From Cristatella mucedo (taxonomy: Eukaryota > Bryozoa > Phylactolaemata > Cristatellidae): a stretch of DNA of 60,000 nucleotides. The position numbers were made by a program, and so were the translations under genes. The notes under the pieces were generated by a model that did no database searches, was not told the origin of the DNA, and worked only from the letters and a program-made list of their open reading frames with translations. Every line of letters starts with the position of its first letter. Position 1 is the stretch's first letter. Of this stretch, positions 33,095 to 44,950 are shown piece after piece. The stretch spans positions 981,001-1,041,000 of the forward strand of contig WPIO01000086.1 of the NCBI GenBank assembly GCA_009760855.2, read 5' to 3'.

Positions 33095-33200
33095 TAAATA
33101 TGGTAGAGTAATAACAACAATAATAATAATAATGCATTTGATGTAGCCCCTCACCTAAAGCACCGCGTACAGGGATCCCGAAATGTTGTCCCAAGCCAAT
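33095..33200 (-). mobile_element. short LINE-like 3' end
   Basis: The minus strand reads gcggtgctttaggtgagggg, then ctacatcaaatgcattatta and more repeats, resembling a LINE A-type tail. Only about 100 bp can be assigned and the family is uncertain. Confidence 0.4.
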
Positions 33201-33315
33201 ACATCAGAGTAGTAAGGAAGCAAGGTCGCTCAAATCCAGCATCATTTAGTGTGGGCGGTCAGTCACCCGACATTGTTCATGTAGGGTTAACGATGATCCA
33301 GCTGTGACTGATCGG

Positions 33316-33392
33316 TAATAATAGTAATAATAGTGCACTTGATAAAGCGCCCTCAGAGAGCTTAATCTCTTTCTAGGCGCTTTTCATTACAA
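33316..33392 (-). mobile_element. LINE A 3' end, very short
   Basis: A minus-strand tail and terminal 60 bp of LINE A: taataatagtaataatag, then cacttgataaagcgccctc and cttaatctctttctaggcgc. Confidence 0.8.
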
Positions 33393-33680
33393 TATATAAC
33401 GTCGGCCGAGACTGCAGATTTGGCTGACACAGTACAAGCTAAACCTACTGTGTCAATGTCTGTCTACATTGCTCGAAGCGAGGGTTGTCCACCAGTATAC
33501 GCTGCTCTGCACTACTCTTATGTGAAGATATTTTCACTTGATTACCCTTATATTGCGAGTATGCTCAGCTCAAGGAGAAGGTGAGCGAAGAAATTGCTAA
33601 GCCGGAAAGGAAAGAGATATGACAGTATGCATCCAGCTGAATTCTCCAAGCCTCTGTGCAAGTAACCCAAGTAAAGGAAC

Positions 33681-33847
33681 GACAACTACTCTCCTACTAC
33701 CGGCTATGGCACATCCTTTTCAGTGGTCATGAGCTGCTATTTCTATGCTACTCACTACCTCAACTGCTCTCCTGACTCTGCTATGCCCACGTGGTCTTTA
33801 TGACTTTGTGGAGTTACAGATGGAGATACATTACATTACATTACATT
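33681..33847 (+). mobile_element. LINE B 3' end with internal deletion
   Basis: Begins gacaactactctcctactac, passes ctctcctgactctgctatgc, then jumps to the cacgtggtctttatgacttt UTR block and ends in (ACATT)n at 33827-33847. The zone with the gcgtaccgaaagcc block is missing. Confidence 0.8.
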
Positions 33848-33983
33848 AAAGAATTCCTTCACTTTTTAAGAACTCTAGTTAAAGCCTCTCAGGGCTCAGA
33901 TATAAGTAACTGTGCCTGCAGAAAAAAAATTTTGCAGTGCTGATCCTACAACCTACGAAAACGCTTAACACATATTCGAAACG

Positions 33984-34114
<131 letters not shown>

Positions 34115-34139
34115 CCCCTTACAGCTGATATCATTTTAA

Positions 34140-34370
34140 GCTGGCAGGCGCTGCTACTTTCTTATCCTACTACTTCCTCGACGACACTCCCTACTGACTC
34201 ACTGATGTTTTAGCCTCAATTTCTCTTTCTTGCACGAGGTGAAATCTTCCGGCTACACCATTCTCACCGAAAGCCTCTGTCTTGAGTTCGCTGTATCAAA
34301 ATCTCCAGTACAACGCCCGCATAGTCTTAGTAGCTTTATGATGTTACAGATCGAAATAAATTTACAATCG
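34140..34370 (+). mobile_element. LINE B 3' end, diverged
   Basis: A weak but collinear match to the LINE B 3' UTR: the actcactgatgttttagcc zone, cattctcaccgaaagcctct, the caacgcccgcatagtctta block and gttacagatcgaaata. The tail is decayed to aaatttaca. Confidence 0.5.
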
Positions 34371-36703
34371 GCACAATGTCTTTTAGCCTTAAAAAATGCT
34401 GTAAGAACTACCTTGGGAAATCGAACCTGGAGCTGAATATCGAACAAATGCCCCCTTCACATCTCCCATATAGGGCATGCAGCTAGGTACACTAAGAAAA
34501 AGAGCATCATAATGATTAGGTGCATTATTATACCAAAGCTGCAGAGCCTCTCCACCCCTTGCAGTAGGTTTGTGACATATAAAGCTGCATGACTTGTCTG
34601 AGCCAGTCCGTTCTAGCTGACACTGATTTATTTCACTACCTTTTGACTATAATGAATAACGCAGTTATGTTCGGGATCTATCATCAACATTGTCTTCTGA
34701 ATCTATCAAACGATGGTTGGCATTTTATTCACACGTTAAAGGAACGTGCCATCCTCGAGTCGCCAAGTTGCAGGCTTACTGCTACAAGCAGACATAAACA
34801 GTACATTGAGCTGAACAGCATGCATAGATGTACCTCGAACAGACCTAAGCCGTCAGCTCACTATGTACATTAGAACAGCAGCTACTCCATTCGAACTAAC
34901 AGATCGAAAGAGAGAGGGCACTGGGCGTCTTTCTATTCGGCCAACTGGATTGTGCTCAGATTGCAGCAACGGCATCTCTCGTGCCGTAGCTATCAGCCAC
35001 CGTGACACGGAAAACTGATGCTGCTTCGTCTGCTGCTCATGTCAGTGTCATTCCCTTACAGCTTGTCATCATTGGTGTTGGTATGGAGGAAAAGCAAGCC
35101 AAAGCAGGTCAGATTTGTGGTACGAAAACTTAAGTGGTCTGGTCTAATCGACCACAGAAGATGTCGCATTGAATGCAGTTTGTAGGGCACACAGGTAAAT
35201 CCTTCGCAGTGAGGGTAAGGATGAAGCTATCCAAGTCGACTAGCCGCTGAAGCACTCGCTTGCATGTCGCTCGACAGTGTCAGAAGGAAAGAAATCAGAA
35301 CAAATCGGACATTCCACTAGAAACGTATGGACACGGAGGTTAGCAGTAGCCGCAGCTCCACTCGCAGCATCATCTACAACAACAAGACACTGGCTGTCAC
35401 AAATCCTGCCAGCGACAGCAACACAGCATTGAATATCGCCCAGAGCAACAGATGTAACAACAGCTGACCTCAGCTAGGAGAGGGAAGGAGCTACATAAAT
35501 ATAACTCGTATCCCGTTTAGAATCTCCTCCTGCATGCTGCAGTAATGGGAGGTCACTCACTGATCGCTTCCATAGTAACCCTATTTGCAGGCGAAAAACC
35601 CTGATTTGGGAAGCTGGCACTGGCTGTCACAAATCCTGCCAGCCAATCACCTCATGGCAACCTAGAAGTAGCATAAGCTAAAGGAACAGCAGCACAGCAC
35701 ACCGCCAGCAACTGATGGATCAGCAAGGGAGATCAATAGCTAGCGTTCAGAAAGAGTGACCAATGGATGGTGGCAGCATAAGGCAGACCAAAGGCAGCTC
35801 TGACTTTCTAGACAACAACGATTCAACAAATGTGCTAGATGTTATGAGAGTCAGGTACAAGTTAAAAAAGCCACGAGGACAGGCTACATCTGTGTAAGGG
35901 TCTACTAGTCCACCAACCACAAAAAAGTCGTGGGTCAATATGAAAGAAGCAGCAGAGAGCTCGAAGCAGCAACAAAAAGAAATCGATTAACCAGCCATCA
36001 TGGCAGGTGGCTAGTCAGCTGCAAACCTGCTGGGTACTGACTGAAATCTTCAGGCAGGAGCAAATCATGCTGGTGCAGACCGTCGACAGTGACACTAGGA
36101 CCATTCAGCTGGCAAGTCGAAGCATGCCGAGTAATCTCAGCTGCCGAGAAGTGATCTAAAACGAAACGTTAATGCTAATCACTCGCTCAATGTTATGCAA
36201 GCAATAGGGAACTCAGATTTTCCACCACGTGATCGGGTGCACTTTAGATTGGTATACTTGCACTTGCAGTTTGTTGGAGGTCCTGGACATTAGCTGCTGG
36301 GGCAGAAGAAAGATGCAGAACTTCTTAAAAAAGAGTCTCATAGCTTGGGATGAGATTCCTCAGCAAGACCAGACATGAAGTGGGTGTTGGATTACTAAAA
36401 AGCATTTCGAATGGCAGCACATATCTTACAATCTTGATTTTCCAATAATAGCTATGTACATGGCTTATGTTTTAAATATTGTAACAAATTATTATACTTA
36501 AGGCAGAGGAGCCCTATCCTGTCAGGGCCGCAGGGGCCATCTGCGCTTCCCGGTTCAGGAATAAGGACCACAAGGCTTTCGAGACGGAAATGGAGTCCCA
36601 GACGCACAGCCAGCACACAGCCGCCTGTTCCTTGCACGAAATGCCGAGGTCTGCCAGGAAGGCTTCATAGAAATACAAGTATGTAACTCAACACACACTC
36701 ACA
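34371..36703. other. unassigned region
   Basis: No gene recognised in about 2.3 kb. It contains a 26-bp direct repeat (35388 and 35618). Open stretches at 34589-34873, 35747-35938 and 36452-36637 show no known motifs. Confidence 0.4.
35388..35643. repeat. 26-bp direct repeats flanking 204 bp
   Basis: An identical 26-bp word beginning cactggctgtcacaaatcct occurs at 35388-35413 and 35618-35643. The 204 bp between show no further repeat structure. Confidence 0.7.
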
Positions 36704-36975
36704 TAATAATAATAATAATAATAATAATGGACTTGATAAAGTGCCCTCAGAACTCAATCTCTTTCTAGGCGCTTTACATTTGCTGCAAAGGGAAATGCAA
36801 TTGAATGGTAAGTAAAATCATGCTTGAAAAACAAAAAAAATGAATAATATGGTTAGGGGTGACATGCACAGGGTCAGCATGCAAATGTGGTTAGTGGCAG
36901 CATGCACAGTGTCAGCACACATAAGCAAATGAAGGACCAATCACAGGGACCCACTAAATGCTCTCCTAAATAGGT
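36704..36975 (-). mobile_element. LINE A 3' UTR
   Basis: A minus-strand 3' UTR with a clean (AAT)n tail at 36704-36727, the full gtgccctcag..ctttctaggc block, and a 5' truncation that ends directly at a (CA)n microsatellite. Confidence 0.9.
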
Positions 36976-36985
36976 GCATGCACAT

Positions 36986-37049
<64 letters not shown>

Positions 37050-37097
37050 GTGCACACACTCTCTCACACACACACACATATAAGTGCACACACTCTC

Positions 37098-37125
<28 letters not shown>
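36986..37125. repeat. microsatellite (CA)n
   Basis: A long (CA)n with a few interruptions (cactctctcaca near 37057 and ataagtgcac near 37079). Confidence 0.95.
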
Positions 37126-37128
<3 letters not shown>

Positions 37129-37450
37129 TACCCAATCGACCAGTTTTGGGCACCCGAGACGCAGACAGGATAGCAATTAATTTACATACGCTTGAGCTTG
37201 TGTCCTGATACTTTAAAAAATTAAAATCATGTTTTCGTATACCTGTACCAAATATACATATTTGCTGAGTAAAAGCTCTCGCATAGTGCCATGCCATCAC
37301 ATATGACCAAGATGTGCACTTAAGAAGCCGGCTAACGGCATGGCTGCTCTGCATCGCTCAAGCATCTTGCAGCTGGGCAAACGAACACATACGTAAGCAA
37401 GAAACATAGCAAAGATTTAATTGTATTCAATAGGTCGGTTGTCAGCCCAG

Positions 37451-37691
37451 GTACTAACTTGGAGCGAAACAGTAACAAGCCAACCTTGCAGAATCCCGAA
37501 ATGTTGGACTGCCAACTTGCTCTGGCCGACTCTCTGATACATTGCTTAAATGATCACACTGGATCTACTTCCAATTTCAATCAACGTCTTGAGTCTGTAA
37601 ATCAGACGGGTGAGGCATGTCTCAGCCTTCATTATAAGCAAACATTATTGAGCCATGCCACTGACCCCCTCACTTTATCCACCTGCTTTTG
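37451..37691 (+). CDS. candidate internal exon, unknown protein
   Basis: An open frame between an acceptor-like gttgtcagcccag (ending 37450) and a consensus donor (TTTTG then GTAAGTCTTT). Length 241 bp. The reading includes NLERNSNKPTLQNPEMLDCQ, then LALADSLIHCLNDHTGS and GEACLSLHYKQTLLSHATDP. There is no recognised domain. The frame closes only one codon after the donor, which fits an exon end. It lies free of identifiable repeats. It could be chance openness; no partner exon was found. Confidence 0.35.
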
Positions 37692-38365
37692 GTAAGTCTT
37701 TCTATCGTATGCTTACCAGGTCGGTGACTCACAACTTCTGCCTATTTTTATAGAAAAATAATCTGTAGACCGTCTGCATCTATAATTCCACACAATCAAG
37801 GCTTGCTAGTTTAACAGCTTCATTTAAGGAAGCCTCAATGAATATCCGACAGAATATCACAGCATAGGGGAATACAGGATTTCCCAATAGAGAACTCCAA
37901 CCCATCACGTGGGTAGTAAAGAGCAAGCGCTGTGCCGAGTCGAACATGCACCACCGTTGCAGCCTTAGCAATATGTAAGCGAAATCACGTAAAATTAGGC
38001 GGTAAACCGGAATACTGCTTTCCACGATAAATAATCAAAATTGCCATTTCACGACGCCTGCTAGTAGAATAGTAGCTTTCTATATTGTAGAATCAAAACC
38101 AAAGAAGCACGAAGCCAATGATGGAAATGGCCGTTGCATTCTAGTATAAAATTGTTCGGTGGCCAAGGCCATTGGAGACCATTTCGTGAGAACAAGCATG
38201 CACAATTGCTCAAGATTTTGTGGGCCAATATGGAACACAAGTTTTCTGCAACAGGTAATTACAAGTGAAGTTGCTCAAAGCCCATTGTCGAAATTGTGCT
38301 ATATTCCATTTGGAAAATACAAGGAGCCTGCCCGGATCAGGCGATCAGAGGCCAAAGCAAGAGAA
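37692..38365. other. unassigned spacer
   Basis: No gene or repeat recognised before the LINE A end at 38366. Confidence 0.4.
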
Positions 38366-38768
38366 CTTCTAACTAAACCTTGTGCAAATCTCAAATTCTT
38401 TGGGCACTGTGCCTTTAGCTCATATGCTCCCAAAGCCTAGAGATCACTCATGACTTGTGTCACAGCATCTCCTGACTTGACCACATTTAAAAAGGAACTA
38501 AAAACACGTCTATGTATGACAGCATTTAGTGGGCCCCTACGATTTGTCGTTTGTGCGCTTATGCGAGCTGACCATGTGTGAGCAGCCACTAACCACACTT
38601 CCATGCTGACCCTGTGCGTGTCACATCTAATCATGTTATTCATGTTATTTATTGAGCATGATACAGCTCACCATTCGATCGTGTTTCCTTTGCAGCAAAT
38701 GTAAAGGGCCTAGAAAGAGATTGAGATCTCTGACGGCGCTTTATCAAGTGTATTAATATTTATTATGA
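38366..38768 (+). mobile_element. LINE A 3' end
   Basis: A 5'-truncated LINE A from the NLKFFGHCAFSSYAPKA zone, with a stop after PKA, through the complete 3' UTR and a short tail (attaatatttattat). Confidence 0.85.
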
Positions 38769-38989
38769 CCATAACAATGCCATGGTAAGAAAAGGCCGAT
38801 ATCATAAAAAATTACAGTTCATGCTGTTTCTCACAGCCATTTTTGTGGAATTTCAAAACCTCGGCATGTAAGGTGAACATCCTAGGACCAGTCCAAATAT
38901 GTGATTTCACTTTAGGGCTGAAGCTGTATCTAGGATATTTCAAGGACAAAATTGGAACAAGAAAAATGCTTTCATCTGCTTTCCTGCAG

Positions 38990-40374
38990 GGGTCTCTGCT
39001 TGTTTTGCTCGATCGTTCGGCAGCTTTTGATAACATTGATCACAAAGTTCTTCTAGAGCACCTCTCATCTCGCCTGGGCATCACTGGCACTGCTCTGCAA
39101 TGGTTCAGGTCCTATCTCAGTGGGAGACTCCAGAGTATTGACGTGAATGGACAAAGATCATCTGAAGTACCTCTGCAATATGGAGTACCTCAGGGCTCGG
39201 TGCTAGGTCCGGTTCTTTTCACCGTTTATACTCTCCCTCTCGCTGATGTGATTGCCAAGCACAATCTAGGCTTTCACTTCTATGCGATTGACACTCAGTT
39301 GTAGCTTTGCTTTGATCCCTCCCGGCCTTCGAGCAACTCAAATTCGGTCAACTCACTGGATGCATGTATTGATGACATCTGCACATAAAGAGCAGCACAT
39401 TTTCTAAAACTAAACGATGATAAAACTAACTTAATAGTTATGGGCAAACCCAGTGTGATTCAGAAGTTGGAAAGGCTGACGCTCAAATTGGCTCTACCAC
39501 CATATCTCCAGTTGAATCAGCTCGAAATCTAGGTGTCATATTCCAAAGCGACCTCTCGTTAGATGACCGTATCAGCTCCACAGTCAAATCTGCCTATTTT
39601 CAGCTTCATAACATTGCTAAAATTCGGGCTTGTTTAGATAAGAATACCACGTCCAAGTTAATCCATGCATTCGTGACATCCCTTCTCGACTTCTGCAACT
39701 CACTGCTTACTGGCCTACCAGCATGTGCGATCAGGCGATTGCACCTGGTGCTAAACTCCGCAGCTAGGCTTGTCTGTCGTGAGCGTCGCAGTTGCCACAT
39801 TACTCCACTTCTCGCCGACCTGAACTGGCTATCAGTCAAGCAACGGATTGACTTCAAGGTTTTGTCACTCACTTTGAGGTCCCTTCATTCTTTGGCTTCA
39901 GCCTATCTCTCAGATCTACTCCCCCATCAGGCCAAGCATCGTACTACCTGCTTTTCGGAATCCAACAGTCTGGAAATACCTCGTACAAACCTCAAATCCT
40001 TTGGAGACCATGCATTTAGTTCGTATGCTCCCAAAGCCTGGAACTCCCTCCCGACTTGCTTCAGAACATCTCCTGACTTGACCACATTTAAAAAGAACTT
40101 AAAAATACATCTATTTAGGACAGCATTTAGCGGGTCCCTGTGATTCGTCCTTCAAGTACTTATGTGTGCTGACACTGTGCATGCTGCCACTAACCACATT
40201 TGCATGCTGACCCTGTGCATGTCACCCCCTAACCATGTTATTCATTTTATTTGTTTGACAAGCATGATTTTACTCACCATTCAATTGCATTTCCCTTTGC
40301 AGCAAATGTAAAGCTCCTAGAGAGAGAGTACCTTCTCCGAGGGCGCTTTATCAAGTGCATTATTATCATTATTA
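38990..40374 (+). mobile_element. LINE A 3' half, fairly young
   Basis: A 5'-truncated LINE A starting inside reverse transcriptase motif A (LLVLLDRSAAFDNIDHKVLL). It retains YGVPQGSVLGPVLF, but YADDT has become YAIDT, which removes one catalytic Asp, and a TAG follows at 39302. A second open part at 39673-40143 covers the C-terminal domain. The 3' UTR and the short (ATT)n tail are well preserved. Confidence 0.88.
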
Positions 40375-40548
40375 TAAGAAAATTTGGAAGCAAACAAGCT
40401 TGTAAGTAACAATGTAATCTTCAAAGCATCCGATAAACCAAGTAAATCTTGTAGTACTTCATCAGATAGCCTGAGAATTTCAGCAGCCGCTAACCCAACT
40501 AACATCGATGACAACGAGTTTTTTGCCTTCTGATACTCATGACAAATA

Positions 40549-40709
40549 TATAATTCTTTTGCATAGCGATCTAAGAGAGCCTAATCTCTAGTCAGGTGCT
40601 TCATATTTGCCAATGGGCTCGAGCCCACGACCTTGGTCATCAAATGCATTCATTTAACTTGACGTCAGTCCTTAAAGGCAAGCACATTTACTAGTGGGGC
40701 CAAGCCAGA
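40549..40709 (-). mobile_element. SINE II
   Basis: A minus-strand SINE II. Its head includes cttggccccactagtaaatg, its B-box zone gtcgtgggctcgagccc, and its 3' end gcacctgactagagattagg then ctctcttagatcgctatgc, related to the LINE A 3' end. Confidence 0.75.
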
Positions 40710-41744
40710 GCAGTATGAGTCAACATAGATGCTGAAAATCACAAGCTTCCTCTAGAATGTCTGAATCCAGCTTTTTCCAAGAGATTTGAGGTTGGTTAGA
40801 GGCACTCCTAAATTACTAGAGTAGGACGAGCAAGTGGTAAGATGCCACGCCCACTTTGGAATTGGTAGCCGAGTGGGCTGAATGAAGGGAACAACACAAT
40901 ATTAATTAGGCAAAGCAGCACATAAGTCGAGCTTTCAGATCTGTTTTCAAGCTTTTACTAACAATCCCAGACAATAGAAACCCCCAAGACCATGGATAGC
41001 ATCATAAAAACGGACACGATATGGGCAAGGCAGGGCAATCAATTCATGGACCAAAAAGCATAGTGCATATTCTCTTCATGTCAGGCACGGCTTTTCATAA
41101 CCAACGTGCTTCCAAACTGCATGAGCACACAAAGAGTATGGGCTGCTGAGTAGTCAGCAGCACAGCATCTCGTTCAATGTATCGACTCGGATGTAGTCCC
41201 AAGGAGCCTGTCATAGACATGCAACAGGTGCACGGAAAATGCTGCCAGAGCAGGTTTGTTGGCTTCTAACTTCCTGCCGTGGGGGTCAATCGCATATGCA
41301 AGCATTGTTTGTGTAGACAATCCGGTTGATCTAGAGCAGGGATCGGCAAATTCTTCGGACCACTAGGTTATTTCACGAGGTCAAGAAGCCACACTAGGTC
41401 ACAGGTCCGCTGGACTGGGCGTGGCCAGACAATTGAACAAACAGTCGCAACAGACGCCAGCTAATATTATAGGGTTGGACATTTATCATCGGTTCCCGGT
41501 CAGGCGCTTCTGTTTCATTTAAGTGCCAGGCATCAGTTCTAAAAATTAAAACGGGCCAAACAGTGAAATCGTCAGTAATGAATGGTAACAAAATCACAAC
41601 AATTAAATTAAGCCGGATACAATAATTTATAACTAGTCAAAACAATATTCAATAACAATAAGCCAACAATAAATAATTAGGCATAAGGCCGGACTGAAGT
41701 ACTAGCTAGGCCGTATCTGGCCTAAATGAGTTAGCCGACACTGC
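40710..41744. other. unassigned, possible hAT inverted-repeat end
   Basis: Nothing recognised except CAGGGATCGGCAAA at 41337-41350. It resembles the terminal inverted repeats of hAT DNA transposons, but no matching partner end was found within the next 3 kb. Confidence 0.3.
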
Positions 41745-42705
41745 AAGTTACCTTAAACTAAACGTGACTACTACTTATAGGTCACCCCTATGCATGTGGC
41801 TCGACTAAAAGGCTTTCTTTTCTAATGGGAGATCCAATTGTGCAAAAGTCACTATGTGCTCGGAATTTGACGTTGTCTTCGGCAGCTGACTAAATTTTGA
41901 AAGCTTCATTAAAGAAGACTGCTTCCACCGCTGGTCACCACGTCCGATACCTAGCTACAAAAAACCCACTAGGCCACTGAAGCTGGCGACAAATATGGTT
42001 GTTAGGCTAGTTTGCAAATCCCAGAGGTTTGAACAAATGTCTCCTTTGCTATGAGAGCTATGATGGCTTTCTGGTTAGTCGACAGATAAACAGTAGCAAG
42101 CTCTTACTATGACCCCAAGACCAGTCACGGCTTGGCTACTCCGTACGTCTCTCTCCCTCTCCCTCTTTCCTCTCTCTCTCTCCACAGCTGAACTGCTGCA
42201 CCAGCTCCAGCATCCTCGTGCTCTCAGGTCCTGTAGGACAGTAAATTAGTTGCTCCACTCCTCCACTTAAAGACTGTTGGCGACAGAAGCTTTTGCTCTG
42301 CAGGTCCTACACAGTGGAACTCACTTTCCCGACTCTTACAGTAATAGTAATAGTCATAATTCACTTGATAAAGCGCCCTCAGAGAACTCAATCTCTCTTT
42401 AGGCGCTTTACATTTGCCTCTCCTTTTACAGAACCAACAACTACTCTCCTGCTGCCAACTATGGCACATCTTTTCCAACCGATCTGAGCTACTACTTCCA
42501 AATTACTCACTACCTCATCTGCTCTTCTGACTCTGCTATGCTTCCCAATTTCTCTTGATCGCAAGTTATGAAGACTTTTGGCTACAGAATTCATACCAAA
42601 GCCGCTCAGACTGTGTGTGCTCTACAAAACTCTCTTGTGTAACATCCAGTCCTAGTGGATTTGTGGAGTTAAAAACAGAGATACCTTACCTTACATTACA
42701 TTACA
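41745..42705 (+). mobile_element. LINE B 3' part with nested LINE A
   Basis: A degenerate LINE B from the LKLNDYKTDLLLIGH zone to the (ACATT)n tail at about 42683-42705. Landmarks are aatatggttgttaggctagt, the cctcgtgctctcaggtcctg block and the C-terminal ggtcctacac block. A ct-rich insertion lies at 42147-42182, and a short LINE A 3' end is nested at 42342-42425. Confidence 0.8.
42342..42425 (-). mobile_element. 84-bp LINE A insertion in LINE B
   Basis: Only the last 84 bp of LINE A, on the minus strand, flanked by a 6-bp duplication TTACAG (42336-42341 and 42426-42431). LINE B sequence is continuous on both sides. An extreme case of 5' truncation. Confidence 0.88.
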
Positions 42706-42747
42706 TTAAGCATGTCCCTCCGAAACAAAGACACAGAACATAACCCA

Positions 42748-43200
42748 GTAGTTACAAGCAAACCTAGTGCAGTTTATAAATTGGAAAGTTTAACACTCAC
42801 AATCAGCTCTGCCAGCACACAATCGGCTCTGCCAGCATATCTCCTGTTGAATCTGCTCGAAATCTAGGTGTCCTGTTCCAAAGTGACCTTTCATTAGACG
42901 AAAATCATTAACTCCACAGTCAAGTCTGCCTGCTTTCAGCTACAAAACATATCCAAAACTCGGGCTTTTTAGACAGGGATACTACATCTAAATTGGTCCA
43001 TGCATTTGTGACATCCTGTCTTGACTTCTGCAACTAAATGCTGTCACCCCTAACCATGTTATGCTTGTTGTCATTGACCATGCTACCACTAACCATTCGA
43101 TCGTGCTTCCTTTGCAGCAATGTAAAGTGCCTTGAGAGAGATTGAGTTCTTCGAGGGCGCTATATCAAATGTATTATTATTCTTATTACTATTATTGTTA
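42748..43200 (+). mobile_element. LINE A with internal deletion
   Basis: Starts at the MGKPSVIQRLERLSL zone, continues through DHISSTVKSA to LDFCN near 43035, then jumps directly to the 3' UTR (ctgtcacccctaaccatgtt) and a (TTA)n tail. A short tandem duplication of an aatcNgctctgccagca word lies near 42800-42837. Confidence 0.8.
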
Positions 43201-43828
43201 ACATAGAACTATGCAGCAAGTTGGCCCCAAGATCCTCGATCCTGGTGCACGCCGATGAGATAAAGAGGCAGCTAGCTGGTGTTTACAGGTACAACAGAGC
43301 ACTCAACAGGCAGGGAGAAAGATGGACTCCACATGCAGGGTGTGGTGTGTCGAGATAGCTAACCTTGACATAGAGGACAAGTGATGAGTTCATCTCCGCT
43401 ATCATTTCCGCTCTCATCTCCACTATCTATTGTAAGTTCAAACGTGGCGTGTGATAAAGGCTGCTGCCTCATTGGAGGTTCACGATCAGACGACCTTCAG
43501 AGCACCAAAACACTTGCGGTTGCCAGTACCGCAAGAGGCACAAGCAGACTGTAAGCTAGGCAATGATGCTAACGGCTGCTAATAACACAGAATGAGCTGA
43601 CACTAGCACAGATGCCGAAGCAGCAACTAGTAGTGACTAGCAACAAGTTTTTGCAATACGAACACAATGTGATACAGTGACTAGCTAGATCGTCAGTTCA
43701 AACCGCTTTCCATCTTAGTTCGCTTGTTTACCGCATAACGGAAGATCACTCGGTGATGCTAGCAACAACAGACAGTGTACATACCCTTCAGCCACAAATG
43801 AATACGGTCTCACCCATACATAAAAATA
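43201..43828. other. unassigned spacer
   Basis: No gene or repeat recognised. Confidence 0.4.
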
Positions 43829-43998
43829 CTAGCTGATTTAACAGTCTGTTTTGCATAGCAACAGAAGATCCTTGACGGCTATCACCACTGCTTGCAGTGG
43901 CAATAAAACATCGCCCACCACAGGACTTGAACCCACGACCTCGGGAGCAATATCGTGAAAAGCAACCGCCTCACGTAGTGTGCCAACGCGGCTCACCA
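43829..43998 (-). mobile_element. SINE I
   Basis: A complete minus-strand SINE I: ctagctgatttaacagtctg at its 3' end, a B-box complement gacttgaaccc, and the head complement gtgtgccaacgcggctcacc. Confidence 0.85.
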
Positions 43999-44029
43999 TA
44001 TAGGTCGACTTGGATATGATTGGATGACT

Positions 44030-44475
44030 ACAAGCATCGTACCACCCGCTTTTCGGAATCCAACAGTCTAGAAATACCTCGTACAAACCTCAAATCCTTT
44101 GGAGACCGTGCATTTAGTTCGTATGCTCCCAAAGCCTGGAACTTCCTCCCGACCTGTGTCAGTGCATCCCCTGACCTGACCACATTTAAAAGGAACTTAA
44201 AAACACACCTATTTAGGACAGCATTTAGTGGGTCCCTGTGATTCGTCCTTCATTTGCTTATGTGTGCTGACACTGTGCATGCTGCCACTAACCACATTTG
44301 CATGCTGACCCTGTGCATGTCACTCCTAACCATGTTATTCATTTTGTTTGTTTTTCAAGCATGATTTTACTTACCATTTAATTGCATTTCCCTTTGCAGC
44401 AAATGTAAAGTGCCTAGAAAGAGATTAAGTTCTCTGAGGGCGCTTTATCAAGTACGTTATTATTATTATTATTAC
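44030..44475 (+). mobile_element. LINE A 3' end, well preserved
   Basis: A 5'-truncated copy starting at KHRTTRFSESNSLEIPRTNL, open to the natural stop (KTHLFRTAFSGSL, stop at 44241), with a full 3' UTR and (TTA)n tail. It shows the true C-terminus of the LINE A protein. Confidence 0.88.
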
Positions 44476-44950
44476 TCGGGAAAATTATAAGATATCCAAA
44501 CCAAATGATTTTTAATGGAACAGTAGCCAAATGACAAAAAACAGAAATCCTCTAAAAAAGCAAATACCTAAAAGCTGGCTAACACTTTCGACCTGCTGCA
44601 TTCCTGGTCTATGAAGTCAGTCCTGTGTGGTCGGCATGCTACCGAAGGAAGCTGCAACAGCTTGAGCTTTGGTGTCGTCAGAGGTCGTAGGATCAACTCC
44701 AGAGAGCATTTTCTTCTCTTTCCTTAATGCTGCTATACACCTTTCGTGGTTACAGCACTGCTTAGACCAGGCTAACATTTTGGCCGAAAGTAAATTTACA
44801 TAATATTAACATCAAAGGATTTTTGTACAGTGAGCTAAGAGACCCAAACCTCTACATGATTATTTCACATATGCTGGAAACTATGATAGCTCCCACAAAT
44901 AAAGCCTGCATAAGCACATATCTGACAATGTGTACACCGAAGTGGCCATG
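44476..44950. other. unassigned spacer
   Basis: No gene or repeat recognised; the start of the following LINE B is not sharply defined. Confidence 0.4.

Noticed and set aside
40317-40514. minus-strand 65-codon open frame as an exon
   Set aside because: The composition is protein-like, but it ends in the LINE A tail and no donor or acceptor could be placed with confidence.
41337-41350. hAT transposon
   Set aside because: A CAGGGATCGGCAAA end is present, but no matching inverted end, transposase or 8-bp duplication was found. Kept only as a remark.
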